This document shows, piece by piece, positions 56,138 through 63,884 of a stretch of DNA of 64,000 nt (position 1 is its first letter; each line of letters begins with the position of its first letter). A program made the translations under genes and the position numbers. Below the pieces are notes generated by a model, which saw only the letters and a program-made list of their open reading frames with translations, had not been told where the DNA came from and did no database searches. This DNA comes from Geminicoccus sp. (GTDB taxonomy: Bacteria; Pseudomonadota; Alphaproteobacteria; UBA7985): positions 26,574 to 90,573 of the forward strand of contig PAPT01000035.1 of the NCBI GenBank assembly GCA_002708995.1, given 5' to 3'.

Positions 56138-57856
56138 ATGGATACGTCGAACACCAACCGAGTCACCGGCCGAATGATTGGCGAGAGCGCCGGCGCTGGC
56201 ATGAGCCGCCTTCGGGCGCTGCGTCGCCTGCTCGCGGCCGTGTTCGCGCCCCGGGCCCGCTGGCGGCCGCGCGGGCCGGGGTCACGCTCGCTGGTCGGGC
56301 GCATCCTTGCGATCAACATGATCACGCTGCTGATCCCCGTCATCGGCTTTCTCTACACCGACCGCTATCGCCAGCTGCTGATCGAGGGCGAGCTGGAGGC
56401 CCTGCGCTCCGAGGGCCGCATCATCGCCGTCGCGCTGGGCTGGGCCGATGTCTCCAGCGAGGATCCCGAAAAGCACCTCGATGAAGATCGCGCCAACCTG
56501 TTCCTGCGCCTGCTGACCATCGAGAGCCCGTCGCGGGCGCGCCTATTCTCCATCAACGGTGACCTGATCGCGGACTCAGAGGCCTTCAACGGCGGCACGA
56601 TTTCCGTCTACACTCAGCCCATGGGCGAGCCGACCGTGTTCGACCGCCTGTCGCCGCCGGAGCTGTGGCGCGCCATCCGCCGTGGCGGCCGACAGTTCCA
56701 GCGCTACGCCGAGACCAGCCCGCAGCGGGCGGATCACTATCACGAGGTTTCAACGGCGTTGCTGGGCCGGGTCGCGGACGGGGTCCGTGGCGGCGAGGGC
56801 AACGCACTGGTGCTGTCCGCCGCCGTTCCAGTGCAGGAATACCGGCGCGTGCTGGGCGCGCTGATGCTGTCGCGCGAAACCACGGTGGTCGACGAAAGCA
56901 TCGCCTCGATGCAGGCGCTGGTGCTGTGGCTGTTCCTGATCGCGCTGGTCATCACCGTGTTGCTCTCGCTCTATCTGGCCAGCACCATTGCCCGCCCGGT
57001 GCGGCAGTTGGCCAAGTCCGCCGACCTGGTGCGACGGCAGAAAGACCGACGCCACGCCATCCCGGATCTTTCGACCCGCGGCGATGAAATCGGCGACCTG
57101 TCGCTGTCCCTGCGCGATATGACCGAAACCCTGTGGGACCGCATCGATTCCATTGAGAGCTTTGCCGCCGACGTTGCCCACGAACTCAAGAACCCGCTGA
57201 CCTCCCTGCGCTCGGCTTTTGAAACCCTGTCCATGGTCAAAGACCCCAAGCAGCAAGAAGTGCTGCTCGGCATTCTGACCCACGATGTCGATCGCATGGA
57301 CCGATTGATCACCGATATTTCGGACAGCTCGCGGCTCGACGCCGAACTGGCGCGCTCGCATTGGGAGGAGCTTGACCTGCGCAGCCTCGCTGCTGACGTG
57401 ATCGCTTTGCAGGAACAGGTCGAAGAAACCCTCGTGACCTTTGTGCTGGAGCCGAAGGAGGCGCCGAGGGTCGGCTTTGCCGTGCTGGGCGCCGAAACCC
57501 GGTTGGGGCAGGTGCTGGTCAACCTGATCACCAACGCGCAGTCATTCTCGCCCGACGGCGGGATCATTCGCGTCAGCCTGACGCGGGAGAAGGGCTGGAT
57601 CACGCTGGTGGTCGAGGATCAGGGGCCGGGCATCCCCGAGGACCGCCTGACCAAGATCTTCAGCCGTTTCTACACCGACCGCCCGGAGCAAGACAGCTTT
57701 GGCCGTTACTCCGGGCTGGGTCTGTCGATCTCGCAACAGATCATTGATGCGCACGGTGGCGTCATCCTCGCCGAAAACGCAGAACGTGACGGCAAAGTCA
57801 CTGGCGCCCGGCTTGTGGTAAGACTGCCGGAAATGCCCGCCGACTTCAGGCTCTGA
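56138..57856 (+). CDS. chvG: ChvG-like sensor histidine kinase
   Basis: A 572-residue inner-membrane kinase. A transmembrane segment (GRILAINMITLLIPVIGFLY) precedes a stimulus domain near 70-265; a second membrane segment (LVLWLFLIALVITVLLSLYL) leads into HAMP. The H-box is FAADVAHELKNPLTSLRSA, N-box LVNLITNAQSFSPDGG, G1 VEDQGPGIP and G2 YSGLGLSISQQI. It pairs with ChvI, 120 bases upstream. In many relatives hprK follows; here rapZ comes directly, 4 bases on. Confidence 0.93.
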   Translation: MDTSNTNRVTGRMIGESAGAGMSRLRALRRLLAAVFAPRARWRPRGPGSRSLVGRILAINMITLLIPVIGFLYTDRYRQLLIEGELEALRSEGRIIAVALGWADVSSEDPEKHLDEDRANLFLRLLTIESPSRARLFSINGDLIADSEAFNGGTISVYTQPMGEPTVFDRLSPPELWRAIRRGGRQFQRYAETSPQRADHYHEVSTALLGRVADGVRGGEGNALVLSAAVPVQEYRRVLGALMLSRETTVVDESIASMQALVLWLFLIALVITVLLSLYLASTIARPVRQLAKSADLVRRQKDRRHAIPDLSTRGDEIGDLSLSLRDMTETLWDRIDSIESFAADVAHELKNPLTSLRSAFETLSMVKDPKQQEVLLGILTHDVDRMDRLITDISDSSRLDAELARSHWEELDLRSLAADVIALQEQVEETLVTFVLEPKEAPRVGFAVLGAETRLGQVLVNLITNAQSFSPDGGIIRVSLTREKGWITLVVEDQGPGIPEDRLTKIFSRFYTDRPEQDSFGRYSGLGLSISQQIIDAHGGVILAENAERDGKVTGARLVVRLPEMPADFRL

Positions 57857-57860
57857 ACCC

Positions 57861-58697
57861 ATGGCTCAAAAACGCCTCATCCTCGTCTCCGGCCTCTCTG
57901 GCGCAGGCCGCAGCACCGCGCTCGCCGCCCTGTCCGATCTGGGGTTTCAGGCCAGCGACGCGGTGCCGACCTCGGTCTGGCCCCTGTTGCTGCAGGCTGA
58001 GGGCGTGACCTGTGTTGCTGTCGGCTGGCCGACATCGTCCGCGGAGCGCGAAGAAGCGCTACCAGAGCTGCCGGCGGACTGGACCCTAACCCACGTGTTT
58101 CTTGAAGCTGATGAAGCTACGCTCCTGCGCCGTTACAGCGAGGCACGCCGGGTGCACCCCTTTGACCGGGGCGAGGGCCTGACCGATGCGCTGCGGCAGG
58201 AGCGCAATAAGGCGCACGCACGTCGAAGCATGGCAGGCAAGGTGATCGACACCACGGCGCTTCGGTTGCCCGAGCTCCGGGAGAGCATGGCGAACCTGGT
58301 CGAAGGGGGCGGCCGGGGGCCGACCCTGCGCGTGATGTCGTTCGGCTACCGCAATGGCCTGCCGCCCGAGGCCGACCTGGTGATCGACCTGCGCTGGCTG
58401 CGCAACCCCTACTATGATCCGGCTCTGCGGGAGCAAACCGGCGTGGATGCGGGCGTGGCGGCCTACGTGGCCGCTGATCCGGATTTTCTCGCATTTTTCA
58501 GCGACCTGCAGCAGCTTCTGACCCTAATTGTGCGCCGTCAGGCTGACGAAGGCCGGGCCTACTTCACGATGGCCATGGGCTGCACCGGCGGCCGCCACCG
58601 ATCGGTTTTCATGGCGGAACGGCTGGGGCAGTGGTTGGCGGAAACGGGCCACCCGGCCAAAGTTGTGCACCGGGATACCATCATCGCCAACACCTGA
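57861..58697 (+). CDS. rapZ: RapZ-like RNase adaptor/nucleotide-binding protein with altered Walker A
   Basis: A 278-residue RapZ/YvcJ-family protein. The C-terminal RNA-binding half is well kept: VMSFGYRNGLPPEADLVIDLRW, LRNPYYDPALREQTGVDAGV and FTMAMGCTGGRHRSVFMAERL. In the N-terminal half the P-loop reads GLSGAGRST: the Walker A Lys is Arg (residue 17). The family's downstream DNLP appears as DAVP, while RYSEARRVHPF (usually RxSETRRRHP) is partly kept. ATP/GTP binding is therefore doubtful. It is tightly linked to chvG; neither hprK nor EIIA-Man is next to it. Confidence 0.9.
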   Translation: MAQKRLILVSGLSGAGRSTALAALSDLGFQASDAVPTSVWPLLLQAEGVTCVAVGWPTSSAEREEALPELPADWTLTHVFLEADEATLLRRYSEARRVHPFDRGEGLTDALRQERNKAHARRSMAGKVIDTTALRLPELRESMANLVEGGGRGPTLRVMSFGYRNGLPPEADLVIDLRWLRNPYYDPALREQTGVDAGVAAYVAADPDFLAFFSDLQQLLTLIVRRQADEGRAYFTMAMGCTGGRHRSVFMAERLGQWLAETGHPAKVVHRDTIIANT

Positions 58698-58833
58698 TTG
58701 ATGGCTCAGGTAACGCACTGGCCGGAGACCGGAGAGGTCGACTTATCCCGGCCTTTTATCTCCTGTCCTGTTTTCGCGCAGTGAAAATGTACTAAGGTTG
58801 CTCTTGTCTTGTGCTGATCCATACACTGGCAGG

Positions 58834-59133
58834 ATGACAGCAGTGGCAGAGTTCGCTGAATCACGATTTATTATGCAGAGCGGACCCGTCCTTCGGCGCG
58901 AAGTGGCGCGTCGTTTGGCCCGCATTGCTGCGGCCTATCCCGCCGTCTCTATCCGACTGCGCAGTGGAGACGTGGAAGTCAGTGGTGACAGCGCCGCTTC
59001 CATCGCCCAGCTGGGTTGGCGGCGCGGCGCAGACCTCGATGTCAGCTGCACCGGTCCCGGGGCCGAAGAGATCCTGCGCGATATTGTCAGTATTCTCGAT
59101 CGACCCCCCTTGAATGATGGCGTTGATGGCTGA
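58834..59133 (+). CDS. HPr-like phosphocarrier paralogue lacking the active-site histidine
   Basis: About 99 residues from ATG 58834 (GTG 58843 is possible). The position, in the chvI-chvG-rapZ cluster where HPr of PTS-Ntr is usual, and the pattern SGPVLRREVARRLARIAAAY, VSIRLRSGDVEV, GDSAASIAQLG, GADLDVSCTG and EEILRDIVSIL match the beta-alpha fold of HPr. In HPr the first loop reads GLHARPA with His15; here the site is Leu20, followed by RRE. Ser46 of HPr aligns with Ser53. It cannot accept phosphate on His, so a regulatory or vestigial role is inferred. Sequence identity is low. Confidence 0.6.
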   Translation: MTAVAEFAESRFIMQSGPVLRREVARRLARIAAAYPAVSIRLRSGDVEVSGDSAASIAQLGWRRGADLDVSCTGPGAEEILRDIVSILDRPPLNDGVDG

Positions 59134-59257
59134 TTACGGCGACTCCTGACCGCAACTTTCGCAACCCAGAACCCACCATGGCCTATATGCCGCTGGTTTT
59201 GGCAATAAGCGCTTGATCTATGCCCGGCGGGACGATAGACAGCCCTTCACCAACTGC

Positions 59258-59332
59258 GCGGGTGTAGCTCAGGGGTAGAGCACTAGCTTGCCATGCTAGG
59301 TGTCGTGAGTTCGAATCTCATCACCCGCTCCA
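59258..59332 (+). tRNA. tRNA-Gly (anticodon GCC)
   Basis: A cloverleaf with encoded CCA: acceptor GCGGGTG/CACCCGC, discriminator T, D arm TAGCTCAGGGGTAGAGCA, anticodon loop TTGCCAT, T loop TTCGAAT. It marks the left boundary of the mobile element. Confidence 0.97.
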
Positions 59333-59346
59333 TTTTCTCTCATATC

Positions 59347-59372
59347 GGTGGTTCAAATCCACTATAGGGCCA
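59347..59372 (+). other. tRNA 3'-end remnant (T-arm plus acceptor strand), candidate att site
   Basis: GGTGG-TTCAAAT-CCACT forms a complete T-arm (one G-T pair) and is followed by ATAGGGCCA, resembling a 3' acceptor strand. It does not match the 3' end of the adjacent tRNA-Gly (CACCCGC), and no D or anticodon arm precedes it: only 14 bases separate it from tRNA-Gly. It is best read as a tRNA fragment left by an integration event. Confidence 0.6.
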
Positions 59373-59438
59373 ATGCCTTAGGTCCCGCAGGGGATTTTGT
59401 GCGTTTGCAATGAGTACAAAATCAGGTACAAACTGCGA

Positions 59439-60905
59439 ATGCCAAAGCACTTAACGACACGAAATAATTCGTACTATTTCCGTCGAATGTACCCGGCGGA
59501 TGTCCAGAGAATCGCAGGCCAACGAGAACTTAAGCGTAAGCTGAGAGCCTCGAAACTGCGGGAAGCTGAACTTGAAGCGGCCCTAATCAACCAAGAGTTC
59601 GAGCGGACGGTCCAATTAGCTCGGGGTCAAGAAGGTGCCGACCATGGCGTGGCTATCGTTTTGGCTACTCGGTTCTTGCAAAGCAAAGGGCTGATATCCT
59701 CTACTGGCCAGCTCACCTTTCCTGCACTTGATCCCAGAAAGCCTGAACACGATACGATCGAAAAGCAGCTAGCAGTCATTGGGGAGTGGGAGGCAAAATA
59801 CGAGGCAACCTACGACCAGCTCGCCTTGGCTGTGCAGGTGGAGAACACCGCAGCTGTTAATCCTCAAACCGCAGCCTTTGATCAGCTGATTGGCAAAGCG
59901 TCTCTTCGTTCGGACTACAGCCTGAAAGATGCTGCTGAGTTTTACGTGCGTGAGAACCGCCTTAAGCACGGTCGAACGCCAGATGCGCAGAAAAAGTCCG
60001 AAGCTGAACAACGAAGGCGACTTGATCTGTTTGCTGGTTGGCTAGGGGGCGGCAACGTCGAGCTCGGTTATCGCAAACCGTTCAAAAGCATCGACCGTGC
60101 CACAGCCCAGCGTTTTAAGGCTTACCTGATTGAAGAAAAGCACTGGCGTGTCGCTACACGGAACAAGTGCCTGACCTACCTGAATTCAGCTTTCAATGCA
60201 GCCGGCGATGAATTCGACATTGCTGGTTGGTCAAACCCGTTTCGCCGACTGGCTTCAGACGCTCAGATTGACAGTCAGAAGCGCCTATCCTTCACACCAT
60301 TGGAGTACCGTGACTGGTGGCAAAGCCTGCTCTCCTATCGGAACCAAAATCCACAAGCCGCCCTTATCGGCCTGATGCTCTTGGAGACGGGGAGCCGAAT
60401 CATTGAACTGACTCATCTGCAGATTGGAGACCTTAGGTTGGAGCATGCAGTCCCTCATCTGCTCGTGAGAAACAATCCTAGAAGGAAGCTCAAAGGGGTC
60501 ATCGAACATCCGGTGTTCCCTATGCGGACAAAGAAGCAGCTTGAAGCCTACGTTTCACAACTTGCCGATAAGGACGAACAAAGTCCGCTGTTTCCTAGAT
60601 ATGCCACGGCTAACGGCAACTCGACACTCAGCGCTACGCTCAAAAAGCGGTTCTTTGCCACTTGGGGCGAAGACAGTGGTCGGAATTTAACCTCTTACAG
60701 CGCCAGACATGCCTTCAAAGACCGTGGAAGGGCCGCAGGAGTGGACTTGGCGGTGTTGGACTATTTGATGGGCCACAAGACCAAGCAATCGTCTGTGGTC
60801 GCTCAGGGCTACGGTACGGGCTACAGCCTATCGGTGCTGAAAGAGGCAGCGGAGAAGATCAACACTCAGGAGGACTGGGGTTACGTTGACCAGCTAGCGT
60901 ACTGA
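59439..60905 (+). CDS. Tyrosine-type integrase
   Basis: About 488 residues from ATG 59439 (a TTG at 59397 would add 14 unlikely residues). The N-terminus MPKHLTTRNNSYYFRRMYPA and a Lys/Arg-rich helix match the N-terminal module of phage-type integrases. A SAM-like core-binding domain spans ~160-280. Catalytic residues: Arg320 in LETGSRIIELT, Arg423 in YSARHAFKDR (HxxR with Tyr for His), His446 in LMGHKT, and nucleophile probably Tyr458 in AQGYGTGYS. It lies next to tRNA-Gly and the tRNA remnant and runs into the element. Confidence 0.93.
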   Translation: MPKHLTTRNNSYYFRRMYPADVQRIAGQRELKRKLRASKLREAELEAALINQEFERTVQLARGQEGADHGVAIVLATRFLQSKGLISSTGQLTFPALDPRKPEHDTIEKQLAVIGEWEAKYEATYDQLALAVQVENTAAVNPQTAAFDQLIGKASLRSDYSLKDAAEFYVRENRLKHGRTPDAQKKSEAEQRRRLDLFAGWLGGGNVELGYRKPFKSIDRATAQRFKAYLIEEKHWRVATRNKCLTYLNSAFNAAGDEFDIAGWSNPFRRLASDAQIDSQKRLSFTPLEYRDWWQSLLSYRNQNPQAALIGLMLLETGSRIIELTHLQIGDLRLEHAVPHLLVRNNPRRKLKGVIEHPVFPMRTKKQLEAYVSQLADKDEQSPLFPRYATANGNSTLSATLKKRFFATWGEDSGRNLTSYSARHAFKDRGRAAGVDLAVLDYLMGHKTKQSSVVAQGYGTGYSLSVLKEAAEKINTQEDWGYVDQLAY

Positions 60906-61026
60906 CTTCAGTCGACCACCACATCAACCGTTACACTCCAACACACAGCGTTTCTGACCGTTACAGGACCTCTGGCTAGCTTGGCTGCATCAAACACCCC
61001 CAAGCAGTCCTAAAGGAACTCTCCTG

Positions 61027-61860
61027 ATGAAAACCGCTATCGTCCTGTTCGCCGCTGCCCTGTCTGTTGCAGCCCTCTCCACCAACGCCTCTGCACAGAA
61101 AGGCTTCAGTAGCCCAAAGGCCGTTGCTGCGGAAGAGCTTACGGATAAAAACTCAAACTCATCCACCAAGTCGAAGAACCCTATCAAAAGCTCCGATATT
61201 CATTTTCCCGAAACGCCGAATATCCTGGTGCCAAAGCCTCGTGGTGGGAAAGAACAGGTTGAGATTGCAACCCCAGAGCTCGTTGTAAACGTTAGCGGCC
61301 TATGCTGCCCAGGTGGCACCTCCTACATGACGGGCAGTGCTGGTGGGACAAGCTGGCGTGAAGTTAACGGTCTCCCAAGTCCCGCAACGTTTCTGACCGG
61401 TGGGGCGGATACTTCTTTCGGCACCCGCAGTGGCGGTGGTTTCAAGTTGGCGTCGCAAACAGACGAAGCAAACCCGAACGATAGCCCAGATCCAAAGCCT
61501 GAGAAGATCATGCGTCCGACCACTGGGCTGCTCTTTGCGTCCTTCATAGGCGGCTCTGCTGACCCCGGCGGTGATGACATATACACCTCTGCGAAAGTCA
61601 CCGGCTCTGCTAGCCCAGGCGGTGATGATGCTTACGCCTTGATCGCTTCACTAATCGGGATCGCTGTCACCAGCGGTGAGACTGATGAGTATGGCGATCT
61701 CAATGCGAGCGAGGCAGAAGCAGCGAAGACGTTTGACTACTGCGTGATCTACCCTGAGCGCTGCACGGTCTCTCAAATGGAGCGTCCAACCTTTGGTCCT
61801 CACATGGTGACTTTCGATAAACTAGCTGGCTCTGCTGACCCAGGCGGTGATGACATCTAA
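61027..61860 (+). CDS. Secreted protein with three GSA(D/S)PGGDD repeats, function unknown
   Basis: A 277-residue protein behind a good AAAGGAA site. The signal peptide is MKTAIVLFAAALSVAALSTN, with likely cleavage after ASA near residue 23. The mature part is Ser/Lys-rich, then contains a CC pair (NVSGLCCPGGTS), a GSAGGTSW motif, and two further Cys (FDYCVIYPERC). The nonapeptide GSADPGGDD occurs near 176, as GSASPGGDD near 193, and again at the extreme C-terminus followed only by Ile. No known family is recognised. A terminator-like hairpin follows, so it is a single-gene unit inside the element. Confidence 0.8.
   Translation: MKTAIVLFAAALSVAALSTNASAQKGFSSPKAVAAEELTDKNSNSSTKSKNPIKSSDIHFPETPNILVPKPRGGKEQVEIATPELVVNVSGLCCPGGTSYMTGSAGGTSWREVNGLPSPATFLTGGADTSFGTRSGGGFKLASQTDEANPNDSPDPKPEKIMRPTTGLLFASFIGGSADPGGDDIYTSAKVTGSASPGGDDAYALIASLIGIAVTSGETDEYGDLNASEAEAAKTFDYCVIYPERCTVSQMERPTFGPHMVTFDKLAGSADPGGDDI
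61552..61855 (+). repeat. Three 28-base repeats encoding GSA(D/S)PGGDD
   Basis: Copies at 61552-61579, 61603-61630 and 61828-61855 share ggctctgct-aCCC-ggcggtgatga almost base for base, including silent positions. The close match in DNA, not only protein, suggests recent duplication or selection on the nucleotide sequence. The last copy runs to the stop codon. Confidence 0.85.
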
Positions 61861-62167
61861 GCGTCACTCCTGACAATCCTCCCCCCTCCGACACTTCAGC
61901 AGGGACTGCGTTACGGCGTGGTCCCTGTTTGCTTTTTGGAAGCGGGAAAAAATCCCAAACTGTCATGTGATTGTCACGTGGGTGTGGCACTGAAAATGAT
62001 CCGTCCTAGCCGTTTAGCAGGATGGTTTCCCGTTTTCAGCATAGCCTCACGGAGTTTCATGACTGTTTCATTGCTTCTCTGCCAACAAGCTCTACGCCGA
62101 AGTCCTAGCTCTTTATCGTCCAACATCATCCCTATCTCCTTAGCCTGTAGTTCTATTGGAGACAGTA
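61861..62167. other. Gap with terminator between the repeat protein and the polymerase
   Basis: A 307-bp stretch with no convincing gene. An intrinsic terminator-like element at 61900-61936 has stem CAGGGAC/GTCCCTG, a 14-base loop and then TTTGCTTTTT. The remainder, AT-rich and Cys/Ser-coding in chance frames, presumably holds the promoter of the polymerase gene. Confidence 0.6.
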
Positions 62168-63742
62168 ATGATTAGGGATGATGATAACCCCTGGTATTCT
62201 AGACCATTCGATGTCCACACTTGGAGTGATCATCCTGAGGTCAACGCCTTATTGGATGCTGTCTTGAACCGCTTGCCTCATGACTTTGAGTCTAAGTCCA
62301 ACCGAAAGGGAACACCCACCAAGAGGGTCTTGAAGGTCTTACTTCTCGACCTGTTTGTTGCATGGAAGGATGACCCGAAGCAGTGGATTGGAATCAGCCT
62401 CTCACACCGAGCGTACAGGGTTTCATCCCGCTACAACGCATTGAACATCAGCAAGAAGACCATCCCTATAGTTCATGCTCTGAATGACCTTGGACTTCTA
62501 GACTGGCTTAACCATTCCCATAGCAGGACCAATCCAAAGGGTAACCGAACCACTCGGATCAGGGCCTCTGAGCAGCTTCAGGACATGTTCGCTCAGGCTG
62601 CTCTCGAAGAGGACTGGATCAGCTTCAACGAGCAGAGAGAGGTCATCGTCCTGAGGGACAAGGATGACGAGGACCCCGGTCAGGATAGCTTTGACAAGGA
62701 TGGAGCAAAGAAGCGCAAAACATCCAAGAACATCGAATACGAAGATGCTGACCTACCTGCTTTCCTTGATGGAGCAAGAGAGGAACTGAGGGCCTACAAC
62801 GACCTCCTGAACCAATGCCACATCGACATCGCCAGTCTAGATGAGCCGATGTTTGAGCAAACTGATGACCAAGGACGAACGAAGTCTGTTCATCTTCATC
62901 AAGGGCGTCACTTGATCCGAAGGATATTCTCAAGGGGCAGCTTCCACTGTAATGGACGCTTTTATGGAGGCTGGTGGCAAAACTGTCCGAAGCACTATCG
63001 GAAGTACATCCGCATCAATCGTCAGCCGACCGTCGAGGTAGATTACTCGGCTATGCACCCACTGATCTTGGCAGCAGAGAAGGGGCTGATCCTCGAAGAT
63101 GATCCTTATGTCCTAGCTCAACCAATCTCCAACGAAGTCAGTCACCAGCTACAACGGAAACTGGTTAAGGCGTTCGTGCTAACAGCGATCAATGCCGCTC
63201 ATCCAGATCAAGCGTACAGGGCATTCCGTTCTAAGTTCAGCAGTGAGTATGACCTGTCACTTACACTGAACTTATTCGACAAGCTGCACCAAGGTTTTGT
63301 CGAAACCCACCCGGCGCTGAGAGACAGTCTGTTCTCCGATCAGGGCATCAGGCTGATGAGCATCGATAGCCAGATAGCGTCTCGCATCATTTCCTACTAC
63401 GTCATGTGTGCGAAGCCGATCCTCAGCGTCCATGACAGCTTTATCGTACCCGTTGGTGATGTTGAGAACCTTGAATTCGCCATGGAGAAGGCTTCGGAGG
63501 GCATCATCAGTGTGCCTCTTAAGTTCAAGCGGGACAAGCTGTTCACTTCGCTCGATCAACTCCCACCGCAGCATCTCGACAGAGACGCATACCATCGAGC
63601 TTTTGAAGGCTTCGTGGACGATTTTTCATACTCGCCCGCCTATCAGCAGAGATGGAGGGAGTGGAATTATAGGCAGGGCGTCTTCTCTTCGATAGGACAT
63701 GTCCAAGCTCTGCAGTCCATGCTGAAAGTGAGTCTCGTTTAG
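62168..63742 (+). CDS. Family A-like polymerase of mobile elements (TV-Pol-like)
   Basis: 524 residues from ATG 62168, with GGAGA upstream. An N-terminal winged-helix-like stretch (SSRYNALNISKKTIPIVHAL, then NDLGLLDW) is followed by an acidic linker (~165-190). The C-terminal half has palm motifs of superfamily A polymerases: motif A TVEVDYSAMHPLIL (Asp292), a motif B-like RKLVKAFVLTAINA (Arg330, Lys334) and motif C LSVHDSFIVP (His422-Asp423). The compact palm without recognisable 3'-5' exonuclease, and the mobile-element setting, match the TV-Pol class, proposed to have primase-polymerase activity. The neighbour integrase supports a role in replicating the element. The assignment rests on motifs only. 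Confidence 0.7.
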   Translation: MIRDDDNPWYSRPFDVHTWSDHPEVNALLDAVLNRLPHDFESKSNRKGTPTKRVLKVLLLDLFVAWKDDPKQWIGISLSHRAYRVSSRYNALNISKKTIPIVHALNDLGLLDWLNHSHSRTNPKGNRTTRIRASEQLQDMFAQAALEEDWISFNEQREVIVLRDKDDEDPGQDSFDKDGAKKRKTSKNIEYEDADLPAFLDGAREELRAYNDLLNQCHIDIASLDEPMFEQTDDQGRTKSVHLHQGRHLIRRIFSRGSFHCNGRFYGGWWQNCPKHYRKYIRINRQPTVEVDYSAMHPLILAAEKGLILEDDPYVLAQPISNEVSHQLQRKLVKAFVLTAINAAHPDQAYRAFRSKFSSEYDLSLTLNLFDKLHQGFVETHPALRDSLFSDQGIRLMSIDSQIASRIISYYVMCAKPILSVHDSFIVPVGDVENLEFAMEKASEGIISVPLKFKRDKLFTSLDQLPPQHLDRDAYHRAFEGFVDDFSYSPAYQQRWREWNYRQGVFSSIGHVQALQSMLKVSLV

Positions 63743-63884
63743 CCATCATCCTGATCCTTATCTTCGGAACCAATATTACCTTAAGGGGCGAACCACTTTT
63801 TCGGGGGGCCACAGGCATTCACTGTTTTTAAGCCGAACAGCCCTTGCGCTCCGCACTGGACGAGTATTGCTGGAGAGATTGCGC
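63743..63884. other. Short gap after the polymerase gene
   Basis: 142 bases between two convergent ends. It contains a G-run and a TTTTT run (63796-63801; 63826-63830 region), but I cannot fold a convincing terminator by eye. Confidence 0.4.

Noticed and set aside
59347..59372. A second complete tRNA after tRNA-Gly
   Set aside because: Only the T-arm and part of the acceptor strand exist; there is no room for D and anticodon arms.
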